Shown: in pieces, positions 22,170-34,459 of the stretch | Position numbering within the stretch: position 1 is the first letter of the stretch | Layout: each line of letters starts with the position of its first letter | Source of the DNA: Siphonodentalium dalli | Taxonomy: Eukaryota; Mollusca; Scaphopoda; Gadilida; Siphonodentaliidae | DNA length: 64,000 bases | Direction of reading: 5' to 3' | Assembly: GCA_032622095.1 (NCBI GenBank) | Contig: CP136063.1 | Location: 91,739,980 to 91,803,979, forward strand | The notes under the pieces: generated by a model | Database searches by the model: none | Told to the model about the DNA's origin: nothing | What the model saw: only the letters and a program-made list of their open reading frames with translations | Made by a program: the position numbers and the translations under genes

Positions 22170-23599
22170 CATACGTTTCAATGATCGATTACCACTTCCG
22201 AAATAAGTTTTATAATTTCCAGGGTTATACAATAAGAGATATGAATCGAAGACACCTGTCCGAAAACGCTTTTGTCAATTACATTTGCTTTTATATCGAA
22301 ATTTTCTTTTTAATACGATAATCAATTGGGATCTTTGATCGTTACTACTTTAAAACAGACCGCCATGAAACTTCCAGGCGATCACGTATATAGATATAGT
22401 TCTTCCGCTTGCTACGCTCTGAACATTTTCACAAGTCGTATAATGCCTCAAATTGATTGCATGTATTATAACGGAAATTCGAAATAAAATCAATACTAAT
22501 TGATATTGAAGCTTTTTCGTGGGTCTTCGATTCATATTTATTATTATATACAAGGAAACTAAAAAAGAACATCTTATAACAAGGGACAGACCATCTTCAA
22601 CAGTGGCAAATGTGTGGCTGGGTGAACAGCATTGGAAATTTCGGACAGAAACAATGATTTGTTTGGTGTTTCTGTTTTTTTGTAAATAAACAACCACTAT
22701 GACGTGTAAAGTATATTGACTATTTTTTTTTATTTTCAATAAATTGTTATATTAATTCGCTCTCGTTTAGAAAATGTTCAATTATATGACGTGTAAAGTA
22801 TATTGACTATTTTTTTTATTTTCAATAAATTGTAATATTAATTCGCTCTGGTTTAGTAAATGTTCAATTATAGGGGGTGATTTGGTTGGAATTTTTAATC
22901 AGTTGGAATGTTTCGGGTACCAGGTTAACAATTTAATTAAATATATATCGATGAAAGCACAAATTAAAATTAGTCAAGTTGAGTAAACGGTCTGGTTCAC
23001 AGGCCGGTCGAGATTTACACCGGGACCCCCAACTAACGAACGCTCTCTGGTAACGTCCCTGGCATAGGTCACCCCTTTCTCAGACTAAAGATACCCCATA
23101 TTTGACACCAAATGATAACTTGCGTATCGAAAGAATGTTTTCAAAACGCCCTTTAAGATAATTCGTAAATGGAAATAAAACAACTAACGCACTTTATTGT
23201 AAATTTGTGGCGGGACGAACTGCAGTTGGACATTTTGGAAGGAAACGAAAAAAAAAATCACCGAATGTTCTCAGTGGTATTCATGAAACGAACCTTCATG
23301 GGTACATTCGACCACCACCTGACGGCGTCGGTGTCATCAGCGCACCCCCCAGGTCTGTCCAATCCATGAATACACCCAGACCAGTAGGTAACTGTTACAG
23401 AACCCTATAAGAACCAGTGGTAAGTTTCTTTAAATTGGAATTTTGTTAATAATAATTAGATCGAACCTATTTGTTGATTCGCGAAAGTTCTGATATGGAC
23501 TAATTATTAGAAATATTTATAGCATGTTTTGAATTTTGTTCGGCCGGAATATCTACGATAAAAATCATTCATGGTTTCACTGCCCAGTTACACTGAATA
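22170..23599. other. Inner right-arm sequence, no gene
   Basis: It is shared with the third copy (58440-60136) and, inverted, with 18400-16800. A block at about 22690-22860 contains a short direct repeat of an ACGTGTAAAGTATATTGACT segment, giving a local tandem duplication. No coding sequence was recognised. Confidence 0.45.
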
Positions 23600-23603
23600 T
23601 TAA

Positions 23604-23824
23604 CCCTTTGAGTGCCAGGTCCGATTTTTGTATCAACCCATATACCCTGTGCCAATGCATTCTCTTATATATGCGAGTCGATCATAGGTCGCCTCGCATA
23701 TATAAGAGAATGCATTGGCCTAACATTTTTTTTTTTACAATTTTAATAATTTATTCTTATATTCTTTAACATACTTATTTTGTAGGTTTAGGGCCGATGA
23801 GATCGGCCCCTGGCACTCAAAGGG
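23604..23824. mobile_element. TTAA-flanked MITE with a visible empty site
   Basis: Terminal inverted repeats CCCTTTGAGTGCCAGG face each other, with TTAA at 23600-23603 and 23825-23828. The third copy has an uninterrupted single TTAA at 60137-60140 in otherwise matching flanks. This directly shows a 221-bp insertion plus TTAA duplication, the piggyBac signature. It carries the same long hairpin as the element at 10973-11390. Confidence 0.85.
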
Positions 23825-23828
23825 TTAA

Positions 23829-24681
23829 AAAGCGTTTTGACAACATGCTTTATGCCCATGCTCATTGTTTGGTAAAATCGGATTGGACATATTCTGTCTG
23901 AGAAAGCGGTGATATATTTCAGGGACGTGGTCAGATAGCCTTCGTGTGGGATGGGGCTAATTACGACCCCCGTGAATCAATCCGTGACTGATTGTCATTT
24001 GCTCTCCTCTTGATTCTGAATTAGACTTTTTCCCTTGGTACCAGAAACCTTCCAAACTATCAATTTAAAAAGGCGACATGAAGCTGGATCTGTAATTCTA
24101 ATTGGTCACTTGATTTCAATAAAGAGCGATCAGAGATACTGCTATTGTCTAAATTGGAATATTATTTTATTATATGATCCTACCTTTATTCCATTAAATA
24201 AACCCATTCTATAAATTGTGATATTAAACGTTCGTTTAATAACAGGAAATCGTGCTAGGTTACCTTTGACTTCCAGTTTGTCGTCTGTTTACATTTCGTA
24301 CGCTACGTCTCAAAATACTATGGCTTCCAATATTTTTCCAACTAACTATAATGCATGAAGAGTTTGAAAAGTTGTATCATTAAATTTACGCCATTAAATA
24401 CGCCAAAGGGTCTTTATTTATCTGCGACTATTTCTTTACGCGGGCAAACAACGCATAGTTAAGTGAAACGCCATCGCATGCTTTATAGCAGCCGATGTTA
24501 GTTTCGCGTCCCGTTTGTTGTTTTAAGTAAGTTTTGTCGATGTTTTGGATCATGCAATAAATAGAATCTACAACTCATTCCCAGACCTAATTTACTGGGA
24601 TCGTTTTGTAAATCCCACTACAAACTGGGGACTCGTTGTAGATCCTCTATATATTCATGCATATTTATTATTTAAACAATT
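23829..24681. other. Right-arm block, no gene
   Basis: It is nearly the same as 60141-61042 in the third copy and absent from the left arm. No coding sequence or motif was recognised. Confidence 0.45.
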
Positions 24682-25719
24682 ATATGGAGCCCCGGAGGTG
24701 ATATCATAATTGTTTTTTTTTTAATAAAGTCGTATCCACGAGAATATGAAGTGGTGGCCACCAGCAAAAAGTCGTGTACTCGAGAACGAGATAAAAGTCG
24801 TAGTCTCGATAATACGAAGTCGTGGCTGCATGAGAAAAAAGTCGTTGCCATCGGGGGGGGGGGGGGGGGGGTCTCCGGGCATGTATGCCGGGGTGGGTGG
24901 ATGATCGATGGGACCAACATTTTTTTTTTTCCGCAACTCAAAAGTTTGTTTCCTGCAAGGTTTTTGCAATGAGTTTGGCTTAAAACACATTAGAATGTCA
25001 ATATTAACATAAATGAAAAAGTTCATGATGATCAGACAAACAGTATAGCCTGTATATAGCCCATGCTAATTAATTGAATTTTGAAATCCAAGATGGCCGT
25101 TGGCAGCCATGTTTTTTTGGTCGAGTGACCCCAAAATTACTCGTTCCTATTTACATGTCAATGTTAACATCCATGTCAAATAGTATGCACAGAAATTCAT
25201 ATACAAATCTGTTTTAGTGTTAAAAAGGGGGTTGGTGTCCAAAAATGGTCGGGGAAAAAACTGCCGAAAACGGAAACATTTTTGGACGCGGGGTGGTTGG
25301 GTCACAACAAGGGTCCCTGTTGCCACGAAAAAAAGGTCGTGGCTACGAGAATATGAAGTCATGGCTGGAGACTTAGCCCGCATAAGTGATCCGCACTTCC
25401 AATGCAACACATATACTATGTGCATGTCTAATGTTCCGACGATTAATATGACACTGTACACAGTTTATACCACCAACATTTTGGTATTGTTCGAATCTTC
25501 AGATTCTCCACTATCTATACATATCGGAATACTGACATATAGCGTTAGCCCGTGGCGAATATTCCGGGTCGGAGACTCCTTCTGAAGGAAATTGTCCAAC
25601 ATGCCCGTGATCGGACGATCATTATGACACCGTATGCAGCTTGACTTATTTCTCGAGACCATGACTTTATTCTCGTGGCCACGACTTAAAAAATTCGGCT
25701 CTCGCCTCCGGGGCTCCAT
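24682..25719. mobile_element. Non-autonomous DNA transposon, 1.0 kb
   Basis: Inverted ends ATGGAGCCCCGGAGG are flanked by a direct ACAATT (24676-24681 and 25720-25725). Internal sequence repeats short units resembling AAGTCGTGGCCACGAGAATA near both ends, and includes a G-tract at about 24844. The same element sits at the same site in the third copy (61043-62157), so it inserted before those two copies separated. No transposase was seen; open frames inside differ between the copies. Confidence 0.65.
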
Positions 25720-25904
25720 ACAATTCAGCCCAAATATGTTTTCTTTTCTGAATGTAAATTGATATTACCCCAACACAGAGCACACCCCACCATGCACTAC
25801 TCTATATATATGTGAATCGCTAAAACTTGAATCTACCCAAAACGCCCGACTTTGAGTCTCAACAATGGGACATTTGTAATACTCAACGATTGGTTATCCG
25901 ATAT

Positions 25905-25990
25905 CAGAAAAACAGGCAAAGCCTCTTCGTGAAACTGGGCGTGTCAACTAGCAATCCCCGTTTCACGAAGAGGCTTTGAATATTTCTCTG
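25905..25990. repeat. Long hairpin, right-arm copy
   Basis: This inverted repeat matches 16708-16793, with arms around a GTGTCAACTAGCAATCC-like loop. Here the 2.4-kb block missing from the left arm starts just beside it. Confidence 0.65.
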
Positions 25991-26269
25991 TGTAACCAAC
26001 CGAAAACTAGCCGTTCTCCTCAGTTTCAAACACCACAGACCAAATGTCGAAAATCTTATGATATTGAGTATTTATTTGAATTTTAAAGATATACGTGTGT
26101 GTGTATATATTTGTCACATACATCATACATTTGAATACGTTTCCAGTGAAATTCTTGTACTCTTTTGATAATTTGTTTTTTCTTCTTCTGCTTTGTAATT
26201 CTTGTACACATGGCTTAAGAATAAACAATTATTTCGATTTAGTGATCGCAAAAACGTTTTGAAATCGGA

Positions 26270-26830
26270 TGCGTTGAACTGCATCATCCGCAACCCCAGT
26301 GATATACATATACATGTATGTATGGTTTGAAACTTTGCTCCCAAGGCTGCTTTCACGTGAATGCGTTTACCCGAAAGCCTCATGCATTGGTCGCATGCGT
26401 CAGTCGCATGTATGTAAAGGCAGCTTTCACAGACCTGCGGCTGACACACATGTGACATGCGGCCAACGCATCCATCTATCGGTATAGGCGACGTTTCAAA
26501 CCATACACCATTGGCGCTTCCACCGGGTTGCGGGCAACTTGCGGCTGTTAAACGAGTCCAATTTCAAAACTTTCTTCAATCGCATCCCTGTGAAAGCGCC
26601 AGGGATATATGTATGGTTTTAAACGTTGCGCATAACCTGATAGCCACATGCGCCAATGTCAGGTATGCTAAAGCAGATATATGCATGTGTTGGCCGCATG
26701 CGTCAGCCGCGGTCTGTGAACGCAGCTTTAGTTATAGATGATTAGGACCGCCCACCCGCCCGCCCGCCCGATAACAGTCCCTCGTTAAGTCGATTTTTTG
26801 TAGAAAATAAATCTCGACCAAAATAAATAT
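26270..26830. repeat. GC-rich GCATGCG repeat, right-arm copy
   Basis: This is the reverse complement of the island at 15843-16560, with fewer tandem units. It keeps the CCGCCCACCCGCCCGCCC edge and the many CTTTCACAGACCTGCGG-like words. It is non-coding. Confidence 0.6.
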
Positions 26831-26980
26831 GAACACGAGCAGATGTTCTCGATAATTTTATTATATAATTCTAACAATGCACACATGTATATCTAATCAG
26901 TTGTAGAACAGTTACAGTTTGAATGTGAGTTGTAAGTTCGCCCGATTTGGGCGTTTTAAATCAGTTGGTAGTTATTTCTC

Positions 26981-27509
26981 TGTATACTCCTCTGGTTAAG
27001 TGGTCCTGCTAATTGTCTATGGTGTTGGTGGGTTCTGCTGAGTTAGCTTTGATGTTGGTGGGGCAAAGTGATGCTATATTTCACAAATTATAATTTTTGC
27101 GGTCTGTGTCTAATAAGTAATCAGAATGATTCGATGATAGACCTGTGTCTACGTTAAATATCCAAGAAAATATATGTTCTAAAATAGTGTAATAATCGCC
27201 GTTATGGTTGTTGCAAAATGGTCTTAATAAAACTCATCTTATTATGGTCGGTTTCCTCAATCAACGCAGGTATTACTGACATAATAATGTTAAAATAGAT
27301 ATGTTAGAGGATAATTTAAATTGAATGGCTTTCTTCGAATCGTTCGGATTAGTCTCTCAAATAACATTTTGTACTTGTTCTTAACGTCATCATTTTGTTC
27401 CACCAATATCACAGTAAATTAACAACATCATACTAAATTAGCAACATCATACTAAATTAGCAACATCATAGTAAATTAGCATGACTACTTGGCAAGCGTG
27501 GTATATACG
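26981..27509. mobile_element. Subterminal-repeat DNA transposon
   Basis: The left end (GGTTAAGTGGTCCTGCTAAT) and the inverted right end (reading CCAAGTAGTCATGCTAAT from the right) flank about 530 bp. Repeated ATGGTGTTGGTGGG-like words lie inside the left end, and a 19-bp tandem repeat inside the right end. The third copy has it at about 63399-63920. The left arm keeps only one end, at 15610-15700. Confidence 0.5.
27410..27480 (+). repeat. 19-bp tandem repeat
   Basis: About four units of AACATCATACTAAATTAGC lie inside the right end of the transposon at 26981-27509. The third copy has fewer units (about 63832-63885). Confidence 0.7.
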
Positions 27510-27519
27510 TCGTTTGTTG

Positions 27520-30500
27520 GTTTAACCTTTTCGTGGCCCGTAATTTTTTAGATCTGAAATAAAGAGATAACACATATAGTTATTGGCTACATATCAACAA
27601 ACCGGAGGCAAATAACGACAACATTCGTAAGGACCCATGATGCGGTACAGGTATGTTATAACTCCAAGTAGTTTGGTTTGGTTTGGTTTATTGGGTGATA
27701 GTGCGTTGTGGTCGTGAACACTTTGGAGCGGTTTACACTAAACATGCTCCAACAACAACAGAGCGTTATCCCCCAATAAACACACCCAATCTACATTCAC
27801 TTATAATGTATATAGATATTTCCGCATATATATATATTTCCAGAAAATCAGCTTAAGTTCTTATTTTTATTTGAAATATGTTCACAGTATGCAAATTATA
27901 GCATAACTTATACTTATTGAGTAAGGTGCTTCGTACGACTTGGCACCGAAATATTTATAATTGTATAAGCCAATTTTCTGTTGTACGTGCAAAAGAAAAA
28001 TGACCAATACTTAGAATGACCGTAATTCGTCATGCATATGAATGGCGAAAATATACAAGAGATCCATAGATATCAAACTCTACCAGAGCGCACCCCTCAT
28101 ATACATCCTTTCTGACTCAGCCAACTCTGCCAACTCAGTACAAGTCTGTGATTATCTATATTTAGCGCGGGTTTTTCCAGCCAAAATAGCGAAAACGATT
28201 TATTACTATCGAGCACACTCCAGAAAATTTAAAATAAAATCTATCTGCATTTGCTGAAATCATATTTAGCCATACTGGATCTTCATCTATCAGCCTGAAG
28301 TTTTCCGTCGAAAACTGTCCTATCCAGGATGATAAACAATTTTCCAAAATTAGAGGCAGCTCATTAAAACCAATCTTCTCATCTCTTAGACTACTATCAA
28401 ATGAAATGTTTTAATTTGAAAATATTTTTTAAAGTTAAATAATAGAAAATTTTCCCGAAGAAGTGTCCAAATTCAATGTCCTCCCCATGACCATTTTATG
28501 GACATAGACAAAAAGGGATAATCTGATGTAAAATATTAAGACAGACTGTTTCCAGTAACATTTATTGTCAGAATATGGCAGTTGACAGCGGTCTCTGCTA
28601 AATGTGGTCAGTTATTCAAGATATATTGTCAAAATAACAAGTTTTACTAATTCGAGTCAGGATTTTGACATGCATTCATTTGGTGTCATATATGTATTAA
28701 TTGATGTTGATGTCATAACATACCGAACAAGAGAAACCCAGAACTCAAGATTGTTTCTATTTGTTTGCTATCCAATATTCTCCTATTGCCAGCAACAGAC
28801 TATGTCACAACTTCTCTTTTAAAACTAATATGGGCTTTGGTTGGTGTTATTTAGTCCAAAAAATTAGAAATTTTAAACTTCTGACTAAATTGTTTAACAT
28901 TTTTAACAAATGCTACTAGTTTTGGCTATATATTTTGTTTTATCTATAAAAACAAACTTGCCAATTTTATTGCATACTACATTGAGGTGATGTTTCTTGA
29001 CACCTTTTATTTAGTTGATAAATCAAGATTCATTTTGAAAAGTAACTAAATTTTAATTGGAAAGCATATTTCGCTTTTATCACAATAATGCATGGTGGTA
29101 TACTATGAACGCAATTTATCAAAACACAAAGGAGTACCATAGACTGTATTAAATCAATTCTAAACTTGACCAAAATTGCCTACATATTGTGTGGCAGAGC
29201 CTATATATATGGAAATTATATCCGGTTATAGTCACCAAGGTCTCATATACCCGAAAGGTACTACGTTATCTGCAATCGCATCGCCCCCTATACAATACAT
29301 AGCAACAATGAGAAATATACCCATGATTGTAATTATAGAATATAAAATATATTGGTTTCACGAATGACCAATTCATAATTCCGTTAAAACAACTAATCCT
29401 TCAAATTATTACAACAACTATATACGGCTTATCACTGAAGGTTTCTCATGCATCTCACCAGAAGTCCCAACTACACCTTTTACCTGACTTGGCCTCTGGA
29501 TCGCAGTTCGACTTTGAATCCGTCCCAAAAATTCTCATTTCTATAAATAAAACGCACATGGCCCATGTATACCAAGAATCAGAGAGACACTAGACACGCG
29601 GAGCGCGAAATAAGAAGTCGGTTTAGTAGCAGAACGAAAATTAGTCTGGCATAAATCGTCTCTTTGTTCTGCTGCGATGGGGTGCTAATCTGCTGAATAG
29701 ATTATTGTTTCTTTACAGTATAATAAGCATTGCGACATACGTACATGGTTTATTATCACGGAGAGTGTTGACAATTCCGGAAATGTAAATAGCATTTATA
29801 CTGCAAGGGTATGCACTTCAGTTTCTGTGTTACATTCAATAATTAATCAGCGAATGACACTACCACGCACTGTGAGGTGGAACATTAATCCGTGTGCTGA
29901 ATGCCCGGAATTAGTATTTTTTACCTGACTGTTGGACGTATTCTAAGCAGAAGACCCGAACTTTTAAAAACGTAAATCATTGTGTTTGACTTGCGTTGCA
30001 ATGACATATAAATCCTTCAGATGGATCTGTATTAATTATATGTATATATTTAAGGCTATTTAACATGATACTTGTATATTAGCGATACGTATTGTCACTC
30101 CTAGGTGGTTATACAATATATTGCTTTCGTCGTGGAATGGCTTGGAGTTTCGGCCATTTTGACATCCATTTCATGACTGCGATTTTATTATTTTTTGTCC
30201 TGTCACACTATTCGCCCCCGTACTCGAATTTCACACGAACTGTATAATAACTGCGTAATATATGCCACAATATATCGTATAATGACTTATTTCAATAACT
30301 GATGTAATATGTACAACCATATTGGATGCCATCTTGGATAACAAAGTTTTCCCAAATGGGAATTTAGAGAATTTTATATTTTACACCAAAATTGTCTGTT
30401 TGCTTTAAAAAAAAAACAATTTCGTCCGGTTTAACCCATCATTTCACATGCGTACCACAACCATACCATCGAATGTTTTGCACTCTGCGACTTTTTGACC

Positions 30501-30855
30501 CCTGTGACATCTACAATAAAATGATATCAGCTTCATGCTCTATCGCGATGCAATTAGCAATTAATTTCCATCAATTTGATATATGACATGGCCCCATACT
30601 CCAAGCATTTGTATACCTCATGTTGGTGCGTCTTTTTATCCATACCCTAAACAGAATCCACTCACATGGGTACTGCCAGAAACGATGTCAGTTTTCATAT
30701 TTTGCCCACAGATCTCGCGAAGGATTTTAATGTGTGGTCTATAGAAAGGTCCCCGCACTCCATGAACATAATTTAATTCGGTTCAAATTTTGTCTAGGTT
30801 GGGACATATTTCTCGTATTTTGACTGGACTATAATATGAAAGCGGTGCTTCTTAC
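27520..30855. other. Right-arm sequence downstream of the gene copies
   Basis: It pairs with about 15590-12991. Part of it (29050-30180) is copied again at 50230-51840. A TTTGG-repeat-edged palindrome at about 27673-27777 looks like a small foldback. No terminal exon for the minus-strand gene was found here. Confidence 0.45.
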
Positions 30856-31174
30856 CATCCTTGAACAGTTCTGGGTAGGAGTCTTTGATGAAGTCCTCAA
30901 GTCCACTGCATAGATCGTCAAAGAGGTCCTCGACTCTTTCAGGGGAAGCCGTTGGATAATCTCCGCCGGGGTATCGTTCGTGGATCTTCTTGAACTTCTC
31001 CATGAGTCCTCTCTTCTTTGGTTTCATGCTGTCCTTGAACTCTCTAAACAGACAAACCATCGTGAGAGGGTGTAGGGGGTTTTTCTTCTCATTGGCGTCC
31101 ATTTCCATAGTGGCGTCATCCGTAGCGATATCCGCCGTAGTCACCTCCTCCGTTATGGTTTCCTCCGTGGTACC
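30856..31174 (-). CDS. Secreted prepropeptide-like gene, right arm, distal exon 2
   Basis: Bounded by a TTTGTAG acceptor and a GTAAG donor, this exon starts in phase 0 and ends in phase 1 after 106 codons. The N-terminal Thr/Glu-rich linker is longer than in the other copies. The core is conserved: NPLHPLTMVCLFREFKDSMK, RGLMEKFKKIHERYPGGDYP, DLCSGLEDFIKDSYPELF. No stop or frameshift is present. The nearest upstream exon 1 on this strand is the truncated relic at 32975-32917, so this exon is either orphaned, used as an alternative to 33764-33476, or part of a second gene whose first exon decayed. The family is unknown. Confidence 0.7.
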
Positions 31175-32916
31175 CTACAAAGAGACTCAAAGTGTTACTA
31201 TCTGGAATATTTGCCATTCTAGACAGTCCTGCACCACAAAACGGAGCCAACTCACTGGAAAGCTTTTAGTGGTTCCGGTAGAGCTACATGCTTAGGGTAC
31301 CTTCACACAGCTGGAAAAATTGTCTGGTATATTTTTCAGCTATTTCGTTAACGACACGATAATTAAAATTTCGGATTTCAAAGTGTGACGATGCTACTTA
31401 CATTTGTCTTAACATACCTGTATCAATGATTCTAATTCCTGTATAAATGATTCTAATACATGTATAAAGAAACGCGGCCTAAGGGTACATTCACACACCT
31501 GGCAAAATTCCAGGTCATTTTTATGAAATTATTCGCAGATGGCTATCTAGTGCACACTTTTAAACGATAAATTTTGAAGTTATAGAATATGTGTTTTCGA
31601 TATGTACTGCCTATTACTATTAGAGCGATGAAACTCCGGGATTTTATTTGACGATTGAATCTTGTCATATATTTGAAAGCAAACTTCGGAAAATTTTCAG
31701 TTTGTGCCAACTTGAGGAATTATACCTCTCACAGCGCTTGTAGTAATCAATTAGGCATGTTTATGTTATAGATGTAAATTGTTTAAAGTTCATATCATAG
31801 CACACTACAACACCACCCCCCCCCCCGTGGCGAATTGCCAACATGTACATAGTAAAATTGCCTCTTTTGAATGTTGATATTTGACCATGAAAGCTCCACA
31901 TGACTGGTCCCATATGTTCTATCTCATTATTTGACATAGCCTCCAATGAAATCAGTGCAGAGTATACTTGGTAAAAACGAAAAGTGTGCATTATATGAGC
32001 CAACTAGACCAACGAGTTGTGCACATTGTATACATAATCTATAAACGTTACGAAAACCGTTTTCGAACACGATAGTTAACTCTAAGATAACCTTGATTTC
32101 GTTGACGATAAATTGTCCGGCCCACAATTAACGTGTTGTTCCATTTATGAAATCAGTACATATGGGTGCGAATTTTATATTTGAAGTAAGCACAATATGA
32201 ACTGATTTGCAGGAATAGGGGTTACGTTGTTATCGGGTGTATATGGGGAACGTTATGGTGGCAGTCGTGTGGTGTCTAGATTGATGGGATACATTTATAT
32301 TCATTTCAGCGGACTGTCACCAAAATCGTTTGAATTCATTTCTGTTCTATACATGGTGCCCACACATAATTTTAAGCAATTATATTTGATGGACTTCTAC
32401 AAAATTATAGCCAGCCACATAGGGACGATGTGACCGGGGGTTCTCGTCCTCATCTTTGGCAAAGATTAGAAATTTCATGCTTGAGTTGACGGAAGTTGGA
32501 AGTTTCAGACCGAAAATTGGTTGCTACTTTTCTAAATATATCGTTTTTAAACCAAGATTCGAACATTTTGCTACATTCTATTAGAAATTGACTGAGGTGG
32601 GCATCATTTGGAAAATGTCAACTCATAGGGAGCTATCTGGTTGAAATTGTCACAATCGGATGGTATTGGGTATCCGTAGATGCGTCCAACTGAAATTTCG
32701 CCGAATTGTGGTCGTTGGAATGGTCTTCCACCTTTGGTGTCCACACACCCTTAGTGACCAATTTGGATAAAAGTTATCGATTAAGGCAACATATAGTCGT
32801 ATCTTGTGGTACGAAAGTATATATTTTGTTAACATTTAAGGCGGATATTTCCGCTAATTGTCGAATGAGACGGTGACTATCATTCAGATCACGTGGTACG
32901 ACGATATCCTGCTTAC
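31175..32916. other. Intron-like sequence between the duplicated exons
   Basis: It is the counterpart of the left-arm intron (12695-10082). It contains a C-tract near 31815 and two to three units of the 21-bp motif at about 31420-31465. No exon was seen. Confidence 0.5.
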
Positions 32917-32975
32917 CTCAGCTCTTTTCTCAAGGTCCTCCAATGGCCACTCGAAGTCTCGCTTCTCTTCAGCTA
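32917..32975 (-). pseudogene. 5'-truncated exon 1 relic
   Basis: It keeps the end of exon 1, encoding the KRDFEWPLEDLEKRAE segment, and the GTAAGC donor. Sequence upstream changes abruptly, so the signal peptide and start are gone. The second tryptophan of the bracketed peptide is replaced by leucine. It lies between the two right-arm exon 2 copies, as expected if the exon 1 and exon 2 pair was tandemly duplicated. It cannot by itself start a secreted protein. Confidence 0.75.
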
Positions 32976-33475
32976 GTCCTATAAGAGTGAACACACGCTC
33001 GAATTATGCAAGTAAGAATTATATGCAGAGTATAAGAGAAACTTTGGATGGAGATATTTGAATATTCTCTCTAATGTATAGCGAAAGCAGGGTATCATAC
33101 AACTGTTTAATCTGGACTATTGGATTCCCAGAAATGGAAAAATCGTGTAGTATGTGTGTAAATAAACAGTTAAAGGGATATAATTGGAATTAATTGATTA
33201 CGTGGCCTGTTATGGAAGCAGAGATATATGTGCTGTGTATATCATAGTGTCCATGTCTCAAAATAGTAGTCGTACTTGCCTCAACCAAGTGATGAAACAT
33301 GCATATTTCGCTTTTATCACAAGAATGCACCGTGATATGCTATGAACGCAATTTATCAAAACACAAACCCTGAACAAAATCCACCAAAAACTCACATGGG
33401 TACTACCAGAAACGATGTCAGTTTTCATATTTTGCGCACAGGTCTGTGTGGTGCAAAAACAATAGTGCTTCTTAC
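32976..33475. other. Insertion-derived sequence between duplicated exons
   Basis: About 33020-33350 resembles 49770-50290 in direct orientation, which suggests a duplicated or transposed segment that may have removed the start of exon 1. No gene was seen. Confidence 0.4.
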
Positions 33476-33764
33476 CATCCTTGAACAGTTCTGGGAATGA
33501 GTCCTTGGTGAAGTCCTCAAGTCCACTGCATAGATAGTCAAATAGTTCCTCGACTCTTTCAGGGGAAGCCGTTGGATAATCTCCGCCAGGGTATCGTTCG
33601 TGGATCTTCTTAAACTTCTCCATGAGTCCTCTCTTCTCTGATGTCATTTTATCCTTCATCTCTCTATAGAGACAAACCATCGTGAGAGGGTGTAGTGGGT
33701 TCCTCTGGGTTCCTGTCGGCATCTCCGTAGTGACCTCTTCCAACATAGTTTCCTCCGTGGTAGC
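33476..33764 (-). CDS. Secreted prepropeptide-like gene, right arm, proximal exon 2
   Basis: Bounded by a TTTGTAG acceptor and a GTAAG donor, it starts in phase 0 and ends in phase 1 after 96 codons. The linker is shortened and differs from the other copies. The helical core is kept, including RGLMEKFKKIHERYPGGDYP and the two cysteines (MVCLYREMKDKM, YLCSGLEDF). It is the first exon 2 after the intact exon 1 at 35997-35818 and so the most likely partner. It cannot be spliced in frame to the next exon 2, because its phase-1 end does not match a phase-0 start. The function is unknown. Confidence 0.72.
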
Positions 33765-34067
33765 CTACAAAGAGACTTAAAGTGTTATTATCTGGAATAT
33801 TTACCATTCTTGACAGTCCTGCACCACCAATACGGAGCCAACTCACTGGACAGCTTTGAGTGGTTCCTGTAGAGCTACATGCTTAGGGTACCTTCACACA
33901 GCTGGAAAAATTGTCTGATATGTTTTTGCAACTATTTCGTCATAGAAAACCATATGGTTCCAGAAATATAAACATCAACATGCGTATAAACTTTACCAAA
34001 GCTAACGACACGAGAATTAAAATTTCGGTAGTTCTACGTGTAACGATGCCACTTTTATTTGCCTTCT

Positions 34068-34455
34068 AATATCTGTATAAATGATTATATTACCTGTATA
34101 AATGATTCTAATTCCTGTATAAATGATTCTAATATCTGTATAAATGATTCTAATACCTGTATTAATGATTATAATTCCTGTATAAATGATTCTGATACCT
34201 GTATAAATGATTCTAATACCTGTATAAATGATTCTAATACCTGTTTAAATGATTCTAATACCTGTATAAATTATTTTGATACCTGTATAAATGATTCTAA
34301 TATCTGTATAAATGATTCAAATACCTGTATAAATAATTCAAATACCTGTATAAATGATTCTAATACCTTTATAAATGATTCTAATATCTGTATAAATGAT
34401 TCTAATACCTGTATAAATGATTCAAATACCTGTATAAATTATTCAAATGACTGCA
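34068..34455 (+). repeat. 21-bp minisatellite with an unbroken reading frame
   Basis: About 18 tandem units of 21 bp (core TGATTCTAATACCTGTATAA) lie in the intron. Because 21 is a multiple of three, the plus strand reads as a repeating CINDSNT heptapeptide across 34059-34460. The same spot in the left arm has one or two units. I read it as an expanded intronic minisatellite and not as a gene. Confidence 0.8.
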
Positions 34456-34459
34456 AATA

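Noticed and set aside
22350-22739. 129-codon minus-strand frame beginning near 22739
   Set aside because: Part of it is repeated in the 406-bp tandem array, and the left-arm version is broken; no domain was recognised.
24672-25026. Frames of 89-101 codons with poly-Pro or poly-Gly around 24.8 kb
   Set aside because: They are produced by a G-tract inside a non-autonomous transposon and change between the two copies.
34068-34455. CRISPR array
   Set aside because: The units are head-to-tail without unique spacers, and the DNA is eukaryotic.
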